NCBI GenBank assembly: GCA_947498625.1
Contig: CANMKR010000002.1
Span: 62,001 to 126,000 of the forward strand
Length of the DNA stretch: 64,000 nucleotides
Direction of reading: 5' to 3'
From: an uncultured Kangiella sp.
GTDB lineage: Bacteria; Pseudomonadota; Gammaproteobacteria; Enterobacterales; Kangiellaceae
Shown here: positions 1-9,700 of the stretch, in pieces
Layout of the letters: each line of letters starts with the position of its first letter
How positions within the stretch are numbered: the stretch's first letter is position 1
The notes under the pieces: generated by a model
What the model was told of the DNA's origin: nothing
The model's database searches: none
Seen by the model: the letters and a program-made list of their open reading frames with translations, nothing else
Program-made: the position numbers and the translations under genes

Positions 1-1717
1 GAATTTCATCTTTAATCGGATCAGACAATTCTGCTTGCGGCATTTTTTCAACTTCAGCCTCTAAGTCTTCTTTAGAATCTTCAACCATCTTATTTATCGA
101 CTTCATTTCAATGCGCTGCATCATTGGTTTGAATTTATTGATTTTATAATCAGTTAAAACTTCCTGCGCACTATTCCAATGCATATTATCCAATTGCAGG
201 AAGTCTTGAACCTTATCCGATAAAGCTGGCAACACAGGGTTTAAATAAGTCACTAGCACTTTAAATAGGTTAATCCCCAAACTACAGACTAAATGTGCTT
301 CAGCTTTTGTTTCTTCATTTTTAACAAGTTTCCATGGCTCTTTTTCGGCAATATAAGCGTTAGCCTTATCCGCAAGTGACATGATCAACTTGATAGCTTT
401 ACCAAAGTCACGAGCTTCATAATGGTTGGCAATTTGTTCCGAGGAATCTGTGAACTCTTTAAGCAATGCCGGCTCAATGATTTCTGAGCTGAGTTTGCTA
501 TCAAATTGTTTGGTGATAAAACCAGAACAACGACTAGCGATATTGATGAGTTTACCGACTAAGTCAGAGTTTACTCGTTGCGCAAAGTCTTCAAGATTTA
601 GATCGAAGTCATCAATTTTGCTAGATAATTTAGCGGCATAATAATAACGAAGATACTCTGGATTAAGGTGTTCTAGATAAGTTTTAGCTTTAATAAAAGT
701 GCCTTTTGATTTTGACATCTTTTGACCATTAACCGTCACAAACCCATGCGCCCAAACCGCAGTAGGGGTTCTATAGCCTGCACCTTTTAAAACTGAAGGC
801 CAGAATAGAGTATGGAAGTAAATAATATCTTTACCAATGAAGTGATAAATCTCAGCATCAGAGCCTTGCTGCCAATAGTGATCAAAGTTCAAACCATCTG
901 TTTTATCACAGAGGTTTTTAAAACTCGCCATATAACCAATTGGTGCATCTAACCAAACGTAGAAATATTTTCCTTCTTCACCTGGGATTTCCCAACCGAA
1001 ATAGGGCGCATCGCGTGAAATATCCCATTGGCGTAAATCATCTAACCACTCGTTCATCTTATTTTGAACTTCAGATTGAACATGCCCATCGCTCGAGAGC
1101 CATTCACGCAAAAAGGACTCAAAGCCTTTTAAGTCGAAAAAGAAGTGCTCTGACTCTTTTAGTACTGGAGTTGCGCCGGATACTGCCGATTTAGGATTTT
1201 TCAAATCCGTTGGATTATAGGTTGCGCCACAATTATCGCAATTATCGCCGTACTGATCTTCTGAGTCACACTTTGGGCAAGTGCCTTTAACGAAACGATC
1301 CGGCAAGAACATATTCTTTTCTGGATCATACAGCTGATTGATAGTTTTAGAGCTGATATGACCATTTTCTTTAAGCTTAAGATAAATGCCTTGGGTCAGC
1401 TCTTTTGATTCGGAGCTATGAGTAGAGTGGAAATTATCAAATTCAATTAATGCACCAGCAAAATCACGCTCATGATTGGCTTGCTGTTCAGCAATAAAGT
1501 CCTCAGGCGTTTTACCTTCTTTTTGCGCGCGCAACATGACCGGCGTTCCATGGGTATCATCGGCACAAACATAGTAACACTCGTGCCCACGTGACTTTTG
1601 AAATCTGACCCAGATATCGGTTTGAACATATTCTAGCAAATGCCCAATATGGATATCGCCATTGGCATAGGGAAGAGCGCTGGTCACAAGGATTTTTCGT
1701 TGGTTTTGTGTGGTCAT
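1..1717 (-). CDS. metG: Methionyl-tRNA synthetase (3' end cut by window edge)
   Basis: Class I aminoacyl-tRNA synthetase that charges tRNA-Met in the cytoplasm. The reading frame runs from an ATG at 1717 off the left edge, giving 572 codons. It shows HIGH (HIGHLLEY, residues 23-30), a zinc-knuckle insertion with paired CxxC motifs coded around 1220-1290, and KMSKSKGTF from residue 333. Full-length MetG of this type has about 670-680 residues, so roughly the last 100 residues, the C-terminal tRNA-binding/dimerisation domain, lie outside the window. The SD before the ATG is weak. It is divergent from mrp across a 174-bp gap that must hold both promoters, a common gammaproteobacterial arrangement. 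The identification is secure; only the C-terminus is unseen. Confidence 0.97.
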   Translation of the reverse strand, partial: MTTQNQRKILVTSALPYANGDIHIGHLLEYVQTDIWVRFQKSRGHECYYVCADDTHGTPVMLRAQKEGKTPEDFIAEQQANHERDFAGALIEFDNFHSTHSSESKELTQGIYLKLKENGHISSKTINQLYDPEKNMFLPDRFVKGTCPKCDSEDQYGDNCDNCGATYNPTDLKNPKSAVSGATPVLKESEHFFFDLKGFESFLREWLSSDGHVQSEVQNKMNEWLDDLRQWDISRDAPYFGWEIPGEEGKYFYVWLDAPIGYMASFKNLCDKTDGLNFDHYWQQGSDAEIYHFIGKDIIYFHTLFWPSVLKGAGYRTPTAVWAHGFVTVNGQKMSKSKGTFIKAKTYLEHLNPEYLRYYYAAKLSSKIDDFDLNLEDFAQRVNSDLVGKLINIASRCSGFITKQFDSKLSSEIIEPALLKEFTDSSEQIANHYEARDFGKAIKLIMSLADKANAYIAEKEPWKLVKNEETKAEAHLVCSLGINLFKVLVTYLNPVLPALSDKVQDFLQLDNMHWNSAQEVLTDYKINKFKPMMQRIEMKSINKMVEDSKEDLEAEVEKMPQAELSDPIKDEI

Positions 1718-1891
1718 ATTCTGAGCTTTATTAGCGATTTAGCTTTTATCAGTGCAATAGCGGCAAATATACTGGTTTTTGCTATTTTTTTCATTAATTA
1801 ATTGGTGAAATACTGTAAAGCAACTTGGTTTTCAAAGGCAAAAGACTTAGACTTTGTGCCATCAAACGATAATTATTTCCCATAAAGTTTA

Positions 1892-2980
1892 ATGGTCGAG
1901 CAAACACAAATTTCCGAGCAACTGCTTAATTTCAAATCCGAGCTTTTTGACTCGATTCATATACAGTCGAAAAATATTCGTAATATTGAAATTAAGGACA
2001 ATTCTGTAACCATAGAGCTGCGTTTTGGTTTTCCTCTAGGTGCCTATGAAAGTCAGTTACTCAATGAAATCTCCGCCTATCTAGCTGATACGGGTGATCA
2101 ATTAGACTATAAGTTAACCTGTAGCATTAGTATTGATGCGCACTCGCATCCAGCTAAAGTTCAAGCGATGCCCAGCGTTAAAAACATTATCGCAGTAGCT
2201 TCTGGCAAGGGCGGCGTGGGTAAATCAACCACTAGTGTCAATCTTGCTTTAGCTTTGAAAAATTTAGGGGCGACAGTTGGGATCCTGGATGCTGATATTT
2301 ACGGGCCAAGCATGCCAATTATGCTGGGCGCTCAAGGAAAGCATCCTGAATCAACGGATAAGAAAACCATCTATCCAGTTGAAGCTCATGGTGTTCAATC
2401 CATGTCGATTGGTTATTTAGTAAAACCTGAGCAAGCTATGGTTTGGCGTGGACCTATGGCATCTGGTGCCTTGCAACAACTAGTCAATGATACTCAATGG
2501 CAAGATTTAGACTATTTGATTGTCGACTTGCCGCCGGGTACAGGCGACATTCAATTGACCATGGCGCAGAAAATACCGGTTACGGCTGCCTTAGTTGTGA
2601 CAACGCCGCAAGATATCGCATTAGCGGATGCGCGCAAGGCTGTTAGCATGTTTAACAAGGTTTCGGTACCAGTGTTGGGCGTGGTCGAAAATATGGCAAT
2701 GCATACTTGTTCTAATTGTCAGCATGAAGAGCATATCTTTGGAGCTGGTGGCGGTGAAAAACTTGCAAAGGAGATTGGTGTTGAGCTTTTAGGGAGTTTG
2801 CCGCTGGCATTAGCGATCCGCGAAGATACCGATAATGGACAGCCGAGCTTAGTTAAAAACTCTGAAAGTGAAATATCTAATAAATACAAAATGATAGCCT
2901 TGAAACTTGCAGCAAAGCTTTCATTGCAGGAAAAAGAATTTAGGGCCGATTTTCCGACGATTACTATAGAAAACAGCTAG
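1892..2980 (+). CDS. apbC: Fe-S cluster carrier ATPase Mrp/ApbC
   Basis: Cytoplasmic P-loop scaffold that binds and transfers iron-sulfur clusters (Mrp/NBP35/ApbC family). Residues 1-90 form a DUF59/MIP18-like N-terminal domain. The deviant Walker A GKGGVGKST is at 105-113, and DADIYGPSMP and DLPPGTGD follow as in the family. The CxxC cluster ligands CSNC are at residues 273-276. The length of 362 residues is normal. It is divergent from metG, and the next small gene starts 8 bp after its stop, so the two are probably co-transcribed. Family assignment is firm. The physiological target proteins cannot be read from sequence. Confidence 0.95.
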   Translation: MVEQTQISEQLLNFKSELFDSIHIQSKNIRNIEIKDNSVTIELRFGFPLGAYESQLLNEISAYLADTGDQLDYKLTCSISIDAHSHPAKVQAMPSVKNIIAVASGKGGVGKSTTSVNLALALKNLGATVGILDADIYGPSMPIMLGAQGKHPESTDKKTIYPVEAHGVQSMSIGYLVKPEQAMVWRGPMASGALQQLVNDTQWQDLDYLIVDLPPGTGDIQLTMAQKIPVTAALVVTTPQDIALADARKAVSMFNKVSVPVLGVVENMAMHTCSNCQHEEHIFGAGGGEKLAKEIGVELLGSLPLALAIREDTDNGQPSLVKNSESEISNKYKMIALKLAAKLSLQEKEFRADFPTITIENS

Positions 2981-2987
2981 TCATCGA

Positions 2988-3299
2988 ATGAATAAACTAT
3001 TAAAAGTATTTTACTGGAGTTTATTTTTTGGCATGATTTTTATTATAGGCTTTATTGGAACTTACTATTATTTCGATGATGCACAGCGTAAAACTAAATC
3101 GTTTTGCGAAAGATTTGAAATTGGCGCATCTATGGAAGTGATTAAGACGGAAGGGCTAAAGTTTGAAGACAGCTTTGTAATGAATCAAGAGCAAACTTCA
3201 GCAGGATTATATTTGAGCAGCGGTGTGATGACTTTTGCCGGCTGTGAATTGAAATTTAAAAATAGCAAGCTAATCTCCAAAGAACATTGGGTAGATTAA
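2988..3299 (+). CDS. Small single-pass membrane protein, function unknown
   Basis: I do not recognise this 103-residue protein. It begins with an uncleaved-looking hydrophobic segment (about residues 7-28) followed by a soluble domain of about 70 residues that carries two cysteines (in SFCERF and FAGCELKF). That suggests a periplasmic domain anchored in the inner membrane, possibly with one disulfide. It starts 8 bp after apbC and ends just before the REP-like palindrome at 3303, so it looks like the last gene of an apbC transcript. No catalytic motif is visible. Confidence 0.7.
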   Translation: MNKLLKVFYWSLFFGMIFIIGFIGTYYYFDDAQRKTKSFCERFEIGASMEVIKTEGLKFEDSFVMNQEQTSAGLYLSSGVMTFAGCELKFKNSKLISKEHWVD

Positions 3300-3302
3300 G
3301 AG

Positions 3303-3382
3303 CGTCATTCCCGCGTAGGCGGGAATCTCGCTTTGGCAGTTTTGCAGTAATTTATAGGATTCCCGCTTACGCGGCAATGACG
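3303..3382. repeat. REP/MITE-like inverted repeat pair upstream of dcd
   Basis: Two 25-bp arms (3303-3327 and 3358-3382) are inverted copies of each other with two mismatches, separated by 30 bp. Each arm contains its own small palindrome (CCCGCGTAGGCGGG in the first), so the unit can fold as one long hairpin or two short ones. The outer ends read CGTCATT...AATGACG. This is the form of REP-type elements that are dispersed in many gammaproteobacterial genomes. A single related arm occurs at 14909. The element lies between the small gene ending at 3299 and the dcd start codon. Confidence 0.8.
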
Positions 3383-3396
3383 ACAGAGAAGAAAAT

Positions 3397-3963
3397 ATGA
3401 GTATTAAATCAGATAAATGGATCCGTAGAATGTCGGAAAATGAGGGCATGATTGAGCCGTTTGAGCCAGGTCAAGTTCGCCATCAAAATGATCAGCGCAT
3501 CGTGTCATACGGTACCTCTAGTTACGGTTATGATGTTCGCTGCTCGAACGAGTTTAAGATTTTCACCAATGTTCACTCGAGTGTGGTAGATCCGAAAAAC
3601 TTTGATGAGAATAGTTTTGTTGATGTTCAATCGGATGTTTGTATTATTCCACCAAACTCTTTTGCCTTGGCAAGAACGGTAGAATACTTTCGAATTCCAC
3701 GTTCCGTATTGACGGTTTGTTTGGGTAAATCGACCTATGCGCGCTGCGGTATTATTGTAAATGTCACGCCTCTTGAGCCAGAGTGGGAAGGACATGTGAC
3801 TTTGGAGTTTTCTAATACCACGCCATTGCCAGCAAAAATATATGCGAATGAAGGCGTTGCGCAAATGCTGTTCTTTGAATCTGATGAGATTTGTGAGACT
3901 TCTTACGGTGATCGTGGTGGCAAATATCAAGGACAAACTGGCGTTACTTTGCCAAAAACCTAA
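3397..3963 (+). CDS. dcd: dCTP deaminase
   Basis: Deaminates dCTP to dUTP, feeding dUMP and dTTP synthesis; a homotrimeric cytosolic enzyme. The 188-residue length is that of the monofunctional gammaproteobacterial enzyme. The family core [20 protein letters not shown], with the catalytic Glu of the PLEPEWEGH segment, is intact, as is the C-terminal GGKYQGQ nucleotide-binding tail. A GAGAAG ribosome-binding site precedes the ATG, directly after the REP-like element. A strong intrinsic terminator follows at 3984. Confidence 0.97.
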   Translation: MSIKSDKWIRRMSENEGMIEPFEPGQVRHQNDQRIVSYGTSSYGYDVRCSNEFKIFTNVHSSVVDPKNFDENSFVDVQSDVCIIPPNSFALARTVEYFRIPRSVLTVCLGKSTYARCGIIVNVTPLEPEWEGHVTLEFSNTTPLPAKIYANEGVAQMLFFESDEICETSYGDRGGKYQGQTGVTLPKT

Positions 3964-3983
3964 AGCTATTCTTCAGCGAATAT

Positions 3984-4009
3984 AAAAGCCTGCTATTGCA
4001 GGCTTTTTT
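3984..4009 (+). terminator. Intrinsic terminator of dcd
   Basis: AAAAGCCTGC-TATT-GCAGGCTTTT hairpin ending in a run of six T, 20 bp after the dcd stop codon. The A-run on the other side means it can also stop minus-strand transcripts coming from the gene at 4025-4450. Confidence 0.9.
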
Positions 4010-4024
4010 GCTAATGAAATGGCG

Positions 4025-4450
4025 TTAATTCCTAGTATAAAGCTCTAAAATAGGAAACTGACTTTTGCCAAAGTGGATAGCAAAAGTTTGCGATTCTTTA
4101 CCTTCGAAACGTAAGCTTTGTTTGCTGGGTGATTCTCTACGACCGTCAGCAAATAAAGCCATTATATCTTCATGACCAAAAATGCGATTGCCGGTAGCGG
4201 TGTTTTTTAAGGTTACGGTAACCCAGCGGTCGCCTTCTTCGTTACTCAGTAAAACATAGTTAATGACTTGAAAGTCACTTTTATCCGGCTGAATATTATC
4301 GTCATTGGCAAAGTTAAATTGTTGCGGATTGGCTACGCTTCGCTCGACGGTTAAACCCATCGGTAATTTTTTATCTTCAGCTATAGCTGTATTTGCTAAA
4401 AGAAAATTTAAACCGAATAGGGCAGTAACTATAAAGTGTTTGTTTGACAT
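4025..4450 (-). CDS. Exported protein of unknown function
   Basis: A 141-residue protein with a Sec signal peptide (hydrophobic core followed by ANTAIA, cleavage likely near residue 24), so probably periplasmic. The mature part is short and rich in beta-forming residues: a middle segment resembling an all-beta domain (YVLLSNEEGDRWVTVTLKN) and a C-terminal FGKSQFPILELYTRN. I do not recognise the family and see no catalytic motif or cysteine. It lies 28 bp downstream of the DUF3108 gene on the same strand, so it may belong to the purM-purN-DUF3108 transcript. Confidence 0.65.
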   Translation of the reverse strand: MSNKHFIVTALFGLNFLLANTAIAEDKKLPMGLTVERSVANPQQFNFANDDNIQPDKSDFQVINYVLLSNEEGDRWVTVTLKNTATGNRIFGHEDIMALFADGRRESPSKQSLRFEGKESQTFAIHFGKSQFPILELYTRN

Positions 4451-4478
4451 TCTAATGATTCCTTTTTTATTATTAAGA

Positions 4479-5207
4479 TTACCATTTGGTAATCACTAGC
4501 TTAGCTTCTTCTTTCCCTTTTTTGATACGTTGAATCTGCACTGGCAACATCTTATTGTCTAGTGCAAACCAATAATTAGTTTGACGTTTGCTACCTTTTT
4601 CGTTCAATTGGATTTTGGCAGTTTCGATATCGCCAATTTGAGTTTTTAGCGTTTCTTGCCCAATCACTTGAAACTCATGGGTTCTAAAACCACCTCGATA
4701 ACTGATAACAATCGGTTTTAAAGGTTTTTGTGCCATTAACTGGCTGCGTAATGAGATCAGTTGAGTTAGCTGGTCGAGTACGCCATCTTGTAAAACCAAT
4801 TCCCAGTTTTTATCTTTATAGGAACCGGTTTCATGGCCTGTTTGCCAGTCAAACTGTTGTAGCAAGTTTGAGTCTTTAAAGGAGCTGTCAGCCAGTCTTT
4901 GGTATTGAATGGGAAAAATTTCACCATCGATAAATTCAAAGCGGCTGGTTTCTTGGCGTTTATCTTTGAAGAAGTAATACTTGATCTTTGATTGCATGGC
5001 GATTTGCCACTGGCCATTATTCAGCTGAACTAAGCTTTGTGAGGCGTTACCAACTTTATCGCCTTTGGCTATTACGTCATACTCAATAGTGTAAGCTTGC
5101 ATTGCTTGTTCTTGTACTGTTTCGGCCGCAACCAATTTTGGGATACCGAATAATAAAATCAGTAATCCAGCTTGAACCCAAATAAGACGTTTATAAAATC
5201 TTGCCAT
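4479..5207 (-). CDS. DUF3108 domain periplasmic protein
   Basis: A 242-residue exported protein of the DUF3108 family. I start it at the ATG at 5207 because the following residues (MARFYKRLIWVQAGLL...) form a proper signal peptide ending near LVAA|ET. Upstream in-frame ATGs would lie deep inside purN and add 49 residues of non-signal sequence. The domain spans most of the mature protein (YTIEYDVIAKGDKVG ... LPVQIQRIKKG). It overlaps the purN 3' end by 17 bp, so the two are probably translationally linked; this purN neighbour is conserved in gammaproteobacteria. The biochemical role is not established. Confidence 0.82.
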   Translation of the reverse strand: MARFYKRLIWVQAGLLILLFGIPKLVAAETVQEQAMQAYTIEYDVIAKGDKVGNASQSLVQLNNGQWQIAMQSKIKYYFFKDKRQETSRFEFIDGEIFPIQYQRLADSSFKDSNLLQQFDWQTGHETGSYKDKNWELVLQDGVLDQLTQLISLRSQLMAQKPLKPIVISYRGGFRTHEFQVIGQETLKTQIGDIETAKIQLNEKGSKRQTNYWFALDNKMLPVQIQRIKKGKEEAKLVITKW

Positions 5208-5838
5208 CGAATATTGCTCGAGCAGCTGCTGAGTCTGCTGAGAGTTTGAAGATGAGTCTTTCGGCACAGAACCAAGCCACCACTTCTGGATAAAGCTGGT
5301 GCTCTTGCTGCTGGATTTTTTCCACCAATGTCTGTTCAGTATCATTTTCATCAACCTTTACTTGCCTTTGGGCAATAATTGGACCACCGTCTAATTCTGC
5401 TGTTACAAAATGAACGCTGGTGCCATGTTCTTTATCGCCATTCTCTAATACCTGCCTGTGGGTATGTAAGCCCTTATATTTCGGCAATAGAGAAGGGTGT
5501 ATGTTGATGATTTTGCCAAGGTAATGCTGAACCAAGTCTGAACTAAGAATTCTCATAAACCCGGCAAGAATCACCAGATCGGGTTGATAGGCGTCAATGG
5601 TTTTAATTAACTCGGCTTCAAAACCTGCTTTATCGCTGAATTCGGTATGATCGACACAAACCGCATCGATATTGGCCATTTCAGCTCGTTCAAGTCCATA
5701 CACATTAGGTTTATTGGAAATGACTGCTTTGATTTCGCCATTAAAAAGCCCTTGCGACTGCGCATCGATAAGGGCTTGCAGGTTGGAGCCATTGCCGGAA
5801 ATAAGTACGACAATGGACTTTTTTGATACGGACGTCAT
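5191..5838 (-). CDS. purN: Phosphoribosylglycinamide formyltransferase (GART)
   Basis: Transfers the formyl group of 10-formyl-THF to GAR, the third step of purine synthesis. The phosphate-binding loop GNGSNLQALID is at residues 15-25. The catalytic triad Asn112, His114 (in INIHPSLLPKYKG) and Asp150 (in AELDGGPI) is complete. The 215 residues are normal. The start ATG is 32 bp after the purM stop, giving the usual purM-purN operon; its 3' end overlaps the DUF3108 gene. Confidence 0.97.
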   Translation of the reverse strand: MTSVSKKSIVVLISGNGSNLQALIDAQSQGLFNGEIKAVISNKPNVYGLERAEMANIDAVCVDHTEFSDKAGFEAELIKTIDAYQPDLVILAGFMRILSSDLVQHYLGKIINIHPSLLPKYKGLHTHRQVLENGDKEHGTSVHFVTAELDGGPIIAQRQVKVDENDTEQTLVEKIQQQEHQLYPEVVAWFCAERLIFKLSADSAAARAIFDGKIL

Positions 5839-5870
5839 GCTTGTTTTAAGCTAACCTAAACAAACGAGGA

Positions 5871-6908
5871 TTAAAGAACGACTTGCTCTTCATCACCTTC
5901 GCGGTTGGCGATTTCGCCAACGCGATAAACGGTTTCCCCTAAAGTTTCTAACAGCTCTTTAGCATTGTTAGCATTTTCTGCAGAAACCACTAGCACCATG
6001 CCAATACCACAGTTGAAGGTGCGGTACATTTCTAAGCGATCGACATTGCCTTGCTCTTGTAACCATTCAAACACTTTTGGCATTTTCCAAGCATTGGTAT
6101 CAACAATGGCTTTACTGGTCTTGGGCATCACGCGAGGCAAGTTTTCTTGTAAACCGCCGCCTGTAATGTGCGAAATAGCTTTAACTTCTACTTCTTTGAA
6201 TAGGCGTAGTAATGGCTTTACATAAATGCGAGTAGGTTCTAATAAAGTTTCGCCCAACGTTTTACCATTCTCAAATTCGCGATTAACGTCTTCGCCGGAC
6301 ACTTCTAAAATTTTACGGATCAATGAATAGCCATTCGAATGAGGGCCAGACGAAGCTAAACCTAACAATACATCGCCAGATTTTACCTTGCTACCATCAA
6401 TGATTTTCTTTTTATCAACGATGCCAACGCAAAAGCCAGCCAAATCATAGTCATCTCCTTCGTACATGCCAGGCATTTCTGCGGTTTCACCGCCGATTAG
6501 GGCACAGCCAGATTGTACACAGCCTTCACCAATGCCTGTAACGACATCCGCAGCCACATCCACATCTAATTTGCCAGTAGCATAGTAATCGAGGAAGAAT
6601 AATGGTTCAGCACCTTGTACAATCAAGTCGTTAACACACATGGCGACTAAGTCGATACCAACGGTATCATGTTTTTTCATGTTCAATGCTAAGCGTAATT
6701 TGGTGCCTACGCCATCGGTGCCTGCCACTAAAGCAGGTTCTTCATAACCAGTAGGTAAATCAAATAAAGCTCCAAAACCACCAATATTACCCATCACTTC
6801 AGGACGGTAAGTTTTCTTAGTGATCCCTTTAATGCGTTCAACTAAAGCATTTCCTGCATCAATATCTACGCCAGCGTCTTTATAGCTTAAAGATTGTTTG
6901 TCACTCAT
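5871..6908 (-). CDS. purM: Phosphoribosylformylglycinamidine cyclo-ligase (AIR synthetase)
   Basis: ATP-dependent ring closure of FGAM to AIR in purine synthesis, acting as a cytosolic dimer. The 345-residue protein begins with [18 protein letters not shown], typical of PurM. It contains the family segments [24 protein letters not shown] and [15 protein letters not shown]. It is the first gene of a purM-purN-DUF3108 minus-strand unit. The upstream region 6909-7012 has no obvious purine-repressor palindrome that I could identify. Confidence 0.97.
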   Translation of the reverse strand: MSDKQSLSYKDAGVDIDAGNALVERIKGITKKTYRPEVMGNIGGFGALFDLPTGYEEPALVAGTDGVGTKLRLALNMKKHDTVGIDLVAMCVNDLIVQGAEPLFFLDYYATGKLDVDVAADVVTGIGEGCVQSGCALIGGETAEMPGMYEGDDYDLAGFCVGIVDKKKIIDGSKVKSGDVLLGLASSGPHSNGYSLIRKILEVSGEDVNREFENGKTLGETLLEPTRIYVKPLLRLFKEVEVKAISHITGGGLQENLPRVMPKTSKAIVDTNAWKMPKVFEWLQEQGNVDRLEMYRTFNCGIGMVLVVSAENANNAKELLETLGETVYRVGEIANREGDEEQVVL

Positions 6909-7012
6909 TGGATTTCCATTATTTGATTGAATTGAAGGCCGAACCTCTATTGGTTGGCAATTTTACTAGAAGTTGCGGGTAAGGTCGACACTAATCCCAA
7001 GGCAATTCCAAT

Positions 7013-7038
7013 AAAAAAGAGCGCCTTAAGCGCTCTTT
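7013..7038 (-). terminator. Intrinsic terminator of the OmpA-like lipoprotein gene
   Basis: A perfect 9-bp stem AAAGAGCGC/GCGCTCTTT (7016-7038). On the minus strand it is followed by a six-U run (A-run at 7013-7018). It separates the lipoprotein gene from purM. Confidence 0.85.
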
Positions 7039-7099
7039 GAATCATCGATAAAAGGTTTTTACGATGATGAAATGGTAGGGCGTTAGCTTACCAATCGAT

Positions 7100-7774
7100 T
7101 TATCCAGCTGGTTGAATTGGAATAATGGTTAGCTCCACACGACGATTTCTTGAACGACCTGAGTCGGTATCGTTAGAAGCGACCGGATAGGATTCACCAA
7201 AGCCAACGCTTTTTAAACGCTCACCAGCAACATTTCTACTGCGTAAGTAGTTAGAAACGCTAGATGCGCGTCTTTCAGAAAGTTCTTGGTTATAACTCTC
7301 AGAGCCAGTTGAGTCAGTAAAGCCAGCAACTTCTAGTTTAGTATCAGTGAATTTATAAAGAACCTTAGACACTGAATCTAATACGGGTAAGAAATTACCA
7401 TTAATATCATAGCGATTCGTTTCAAAAGTGATATCGCCAGGCATAATTAGGTTGATTTGATCGCCATCACGTTGAACACCTACGCCAGTACCAGCGAGCT
7501 CATCACGCAATTCTTTTTCCTGGTTATCCATATAAGCGCCAACACCTGCGCCAATAGCGCCACAACCAAGTGCTGCATTTCTGGCGGACTTGCTGTTGCG
7601 AGTAGAACCGATAATGCCGCAAACAACCGCGCCAATAGCTCCATATTTTACTGCTTTACTGGTTTTTTCTTCACCTGTGTAGGGATCGAGTACCGTACAA
7701 CCTGAAGTTAATGAAAGGGTCACTGCAACACTAGTTGCAATGGCTATAGGTTTTAGCTTCTTAAGGTTTTTCAT
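7100..7774 (-). CDS. OmpA-family lipoprotein with glycine-zipper domain (YiaD-like)
   Basis: Outer-membrane lipoprotein that probably tethers the envelope to peptidoglycan. A lipoprotein signal peptide ends in the lipobox LTSGC with acceptor Cys26. Residues 44-82 are Gly/Ala-rich (YGAIGAVVCGIIG, GCGAIGAGVGAYMD), a glycine-zipper segment. From about residue 115 the OmpA C-terminal peptidoglycan-binding domain follows (GFTDSTGSESYNQELSERRA, then DSGRSRNRRVELTI, which holds the Asp and Arg that contact diaminopimelate). At 224 residues it matches the YiaD type. It stands alone with its own terminator. Confidence 0.9.
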   Translation of the reverse strand: MKNLKKLKPIAIATSVAVTLSLTSGCTVLDPYTGEEKTSKAVKYGAIGAVVCGIIGSTRNSKSARNAALGCGAIGAGVGAYMDNQEKELRDELAGTGVGVQRDGDQINLIMPGDITFETNRYDINGNFLPVLDSVSKVLYKFTDTKLEVAGFTDSTGSESYNQELSERRASSVSNYLRSRNVAGERLKSVGFGESYPVASNDTDSGRSRNRRVELTIIPIQPAG

Positions 7775-8010
7775 GGTTTTCCTCTTTGTTCCTCATTTTT
7801 TTAAATTATAAGCAAGCAAATCTGAATTTTATCTGAACTGAATCACTGAATAGCTTATTTTAAGGTTATCAGAAAATCATCAAAGAATTCATATTCTTAT
7901 TAAAATTTACATTAACTTATAGCAGTTACTAGCTATATCTAGCGTCTTATTAAAAAACTGTTAGAATAGCGATATTCAATGTCTCTAAGCTAATAAATGA
8001 TAGGACCTTC

Positions 8011-9093
8011 ATGGATAAAAACTTGAAGTTTATATGGGTGTTTGCCGTCTCGTTACTGGTTGCTTTAGCGAGCATGCCGCTTGAATCAAAGGTAATGAAA
8101 GACTTATACACAGCGAGTTGGCCTGTAAAGGACCAAACCTCAGAAGTTAGAGATCGTGCCTTAGGTAATGCGTTTGCACAGGTGTTAGTGCGTGCTAGTG
8201 GTAATGAGAAGGTTCTTAACTCTGCTGCGATAAAGGCTAGCATTGATAATGCTTCTGATTATATGCGTCTATATAGCTATCAAAAGCTTAATCTAGAAGA
8301 ACAAAAAATTTACAGAAAACCCTTATTGTTAAAAGTGAGCTTTGAGCCTGGGGCGGTAACTAATTTATTAAAAGATTCTGCTCAGCCTATATGGAATGAA
8401 AATCGTCCTTTAGGCGCTTTTTGGATCGCAACCGATGTGAATGGTCAGCGGGATATTTCTGCCGATGGGCAAGGCTCTGCTGCTATTGCTGTGCGCAAAC
8501 AAGCCTACCAAAGAGGTTTGCCTGTGATATTGCCATTAATGGATTTAGAGGATAAATCAGCTGTTTCTGCCGCCGATGTTTGGGGCAAATTTTCCGATCC
8601 AGTAAGACGCGCTTCAAGGCGTTATGATGCAGACTATATTGCGATGGGAGCTTTATCGCAAGGTCGCAATGGTTGGCAGGGCAGTTGGCGTATAGATTTT
8701 GGTAATGATGCTATGAGCTTTAGCACCAGTGGCAACTCAAGCCAACAAGTGGTCTCAAAAATGGTGAATAGAGTTGCCGATCGTTTAGCACTTAAATTAG
8801 CAGTGGTATTGAACAGCCAAATTGAAACGGATTACTTAAAAGTTAAAGGCTTAACAGGTATTGAAGCCTACGCCAAAGCGCAAAGTATCCTAAAGAATTT
8901 GAGCATGGTGAGCTCTGTGGATGCCATCGAAGTTAAAGAAGATGAAGTTCTTTTTAAGTTAGGACTGCAATCCTCGACTCAGTACTTGATTGATGCTTTA
9001 CAAATGAGTAATAATTTGCGCAGAACAGCTGCTGATCCTTATGGTGAATCTTCCATTAATCAGTTGCCTTTAGTGTATAATTGGCGCGATTAA
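8011..9093 (+). CDS. DUF2066 domain exported protein
   Basis: A 360-residue protein of the DUF2066 family, whose role is undefined. The N-terminal hydrophobic segment (residues about 6-24) is a signal peptide or anchor. The family start LYTASWPVKDQTSEVRDRAL...VLVRASGNEKVL is clear. It is the first gene of a three-gene unit with a CDP-alcohol phosphatidyltransferase and hda (gaps of 34 and 3 bp). This order is conserved in gammaproteobacteria, but nothing in the sequence explains why these genes travel together. Confidence 0.85.
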   Translation: MDKNLKFIWVFAVSLLVALASMPLESKVMKDLYTASWPVKDQTSEVRDRALGNAFAQVLVRASGNEKVLNSAAIKASIDNASDYMRLYSYQKLNLEEQKIYRKPLLLKVSFEPGAVTNLLKDSAQPIWNENRPLGAFWIATDVNGQRDISADGQGSAAIAVRKQAYQRGLPVILPLMDLEDKSAVSAADVWGKFSDPVRRASRRYDADYIAMGALSQGRNGWQGSWRIDFGNDAMSFSTSGNSSQQVVSKMVNRVADRLALKLAVVLNSQIETDYLKVKGLTGIEAYAKAQSILKNLSMVSSVDAIEVKEDEVLFKLGLQSSTQYLIDALQMSNNLRRTAADPYGESSINQLPLVYNWRD

Positions 9094-9127
9094 ATATTTC
9101 CACAGAATAACATAAAAATTACTAAAC

Positions 9128-9697
9128 ATGAGTTTAAGCCTGATCCCTAATCTTATTACTATTTTAAGAGTGCTCTTAATAGCGCCTTTTATATGGTATT
9201 TGCTGCAAGGAAATTATGAATTTGCCTTAATCATATTTCTGGTAGCAGGGGCTTCTGATGGTTTAGATGGACTGCTTGCTAAGCGTTTCAAATGGCAAAG
9301 TCGCTTTGGCTCAATTACGGACCCATTAGCGGATAAAATGTTGCTATTCGTTGCGTTATTACTACTGGCGATGAAAGGTCATATATCTTGGAGCCTTTTT
9401 TGGGTTGCCACCGTAAGAGATATAATCATTATTAGCGGTGCGACTTGGTTCCATTTCACTTACGGCCGTTATGAAATGCGACCTTCTCTAATCTCTAAAT
9501 GGAATACGGCTTTACTGATTTTGTTGGTGCTATTGATTCTAGTTAGCATGGCTTGGTATGCCATTGATGCACAATTGCTGAATGCACTTGAGTGGGTCAT
9601 TATCGTAACCTGTATTATTAGTGGCGCTCACTATTTGTGGTTGGGCCGACAGGCCTATCTGGAAAAAAAATCTGAACAAACAGCTAATAGTATCTAG
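9128..9697 (+). CDS. CDP-alcohol phosphatidyltransferase family membrane enzyme
   Basis: Integral membrane enzyme of phospholipid synthesis. The signature DxxDGxxA(R/K)...GxxxDxxxD is complete: D44, D47-G48, A51, K52, G61, D65 and D69, with Lys replacing the usual Arg at 52. The four Asp bind the metal ions. About five to six hydrophobic segments are visible in 189 residues. The substrate, most likely a PgsA-like use of CDP-diacylglycerol with glycerol phosphate, cannot be fixed from sequence. It lies between the DUF2066 gene and hda. Confidence 0.88.
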   Translation: MSLSLIPNLITILRVLLIAPFIWYLLQGNYEFALIIFLVAGASDGLDGLLAKRFKWQSRFGSITDPLADKMLLFVALLLLAMKGHISWSLFWVATVRDIIIISGATWFHFTYGRYEMRPSLISKWNTALLILLVLLILVSMAWYAIDAQLLNALEWVIIVTCIISGAHYLWLGRQAYLEKKSEQTANSI

Positions 9698-9700
9698 CTC

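Noticed and set aside
31-1700. Short plus-strand frames opposite metG
   Set aside because: The real gene is metG on the minus strand, open from its ATG to the window edge; the others are antisense shadows.
3505-3936. Long minus-strand reading frame opposite dcd
   Set aside because: It lies wholly inside dcd on the other strand, has no homology-like features and no SD; it is a shadow of the dcd codon pattern.
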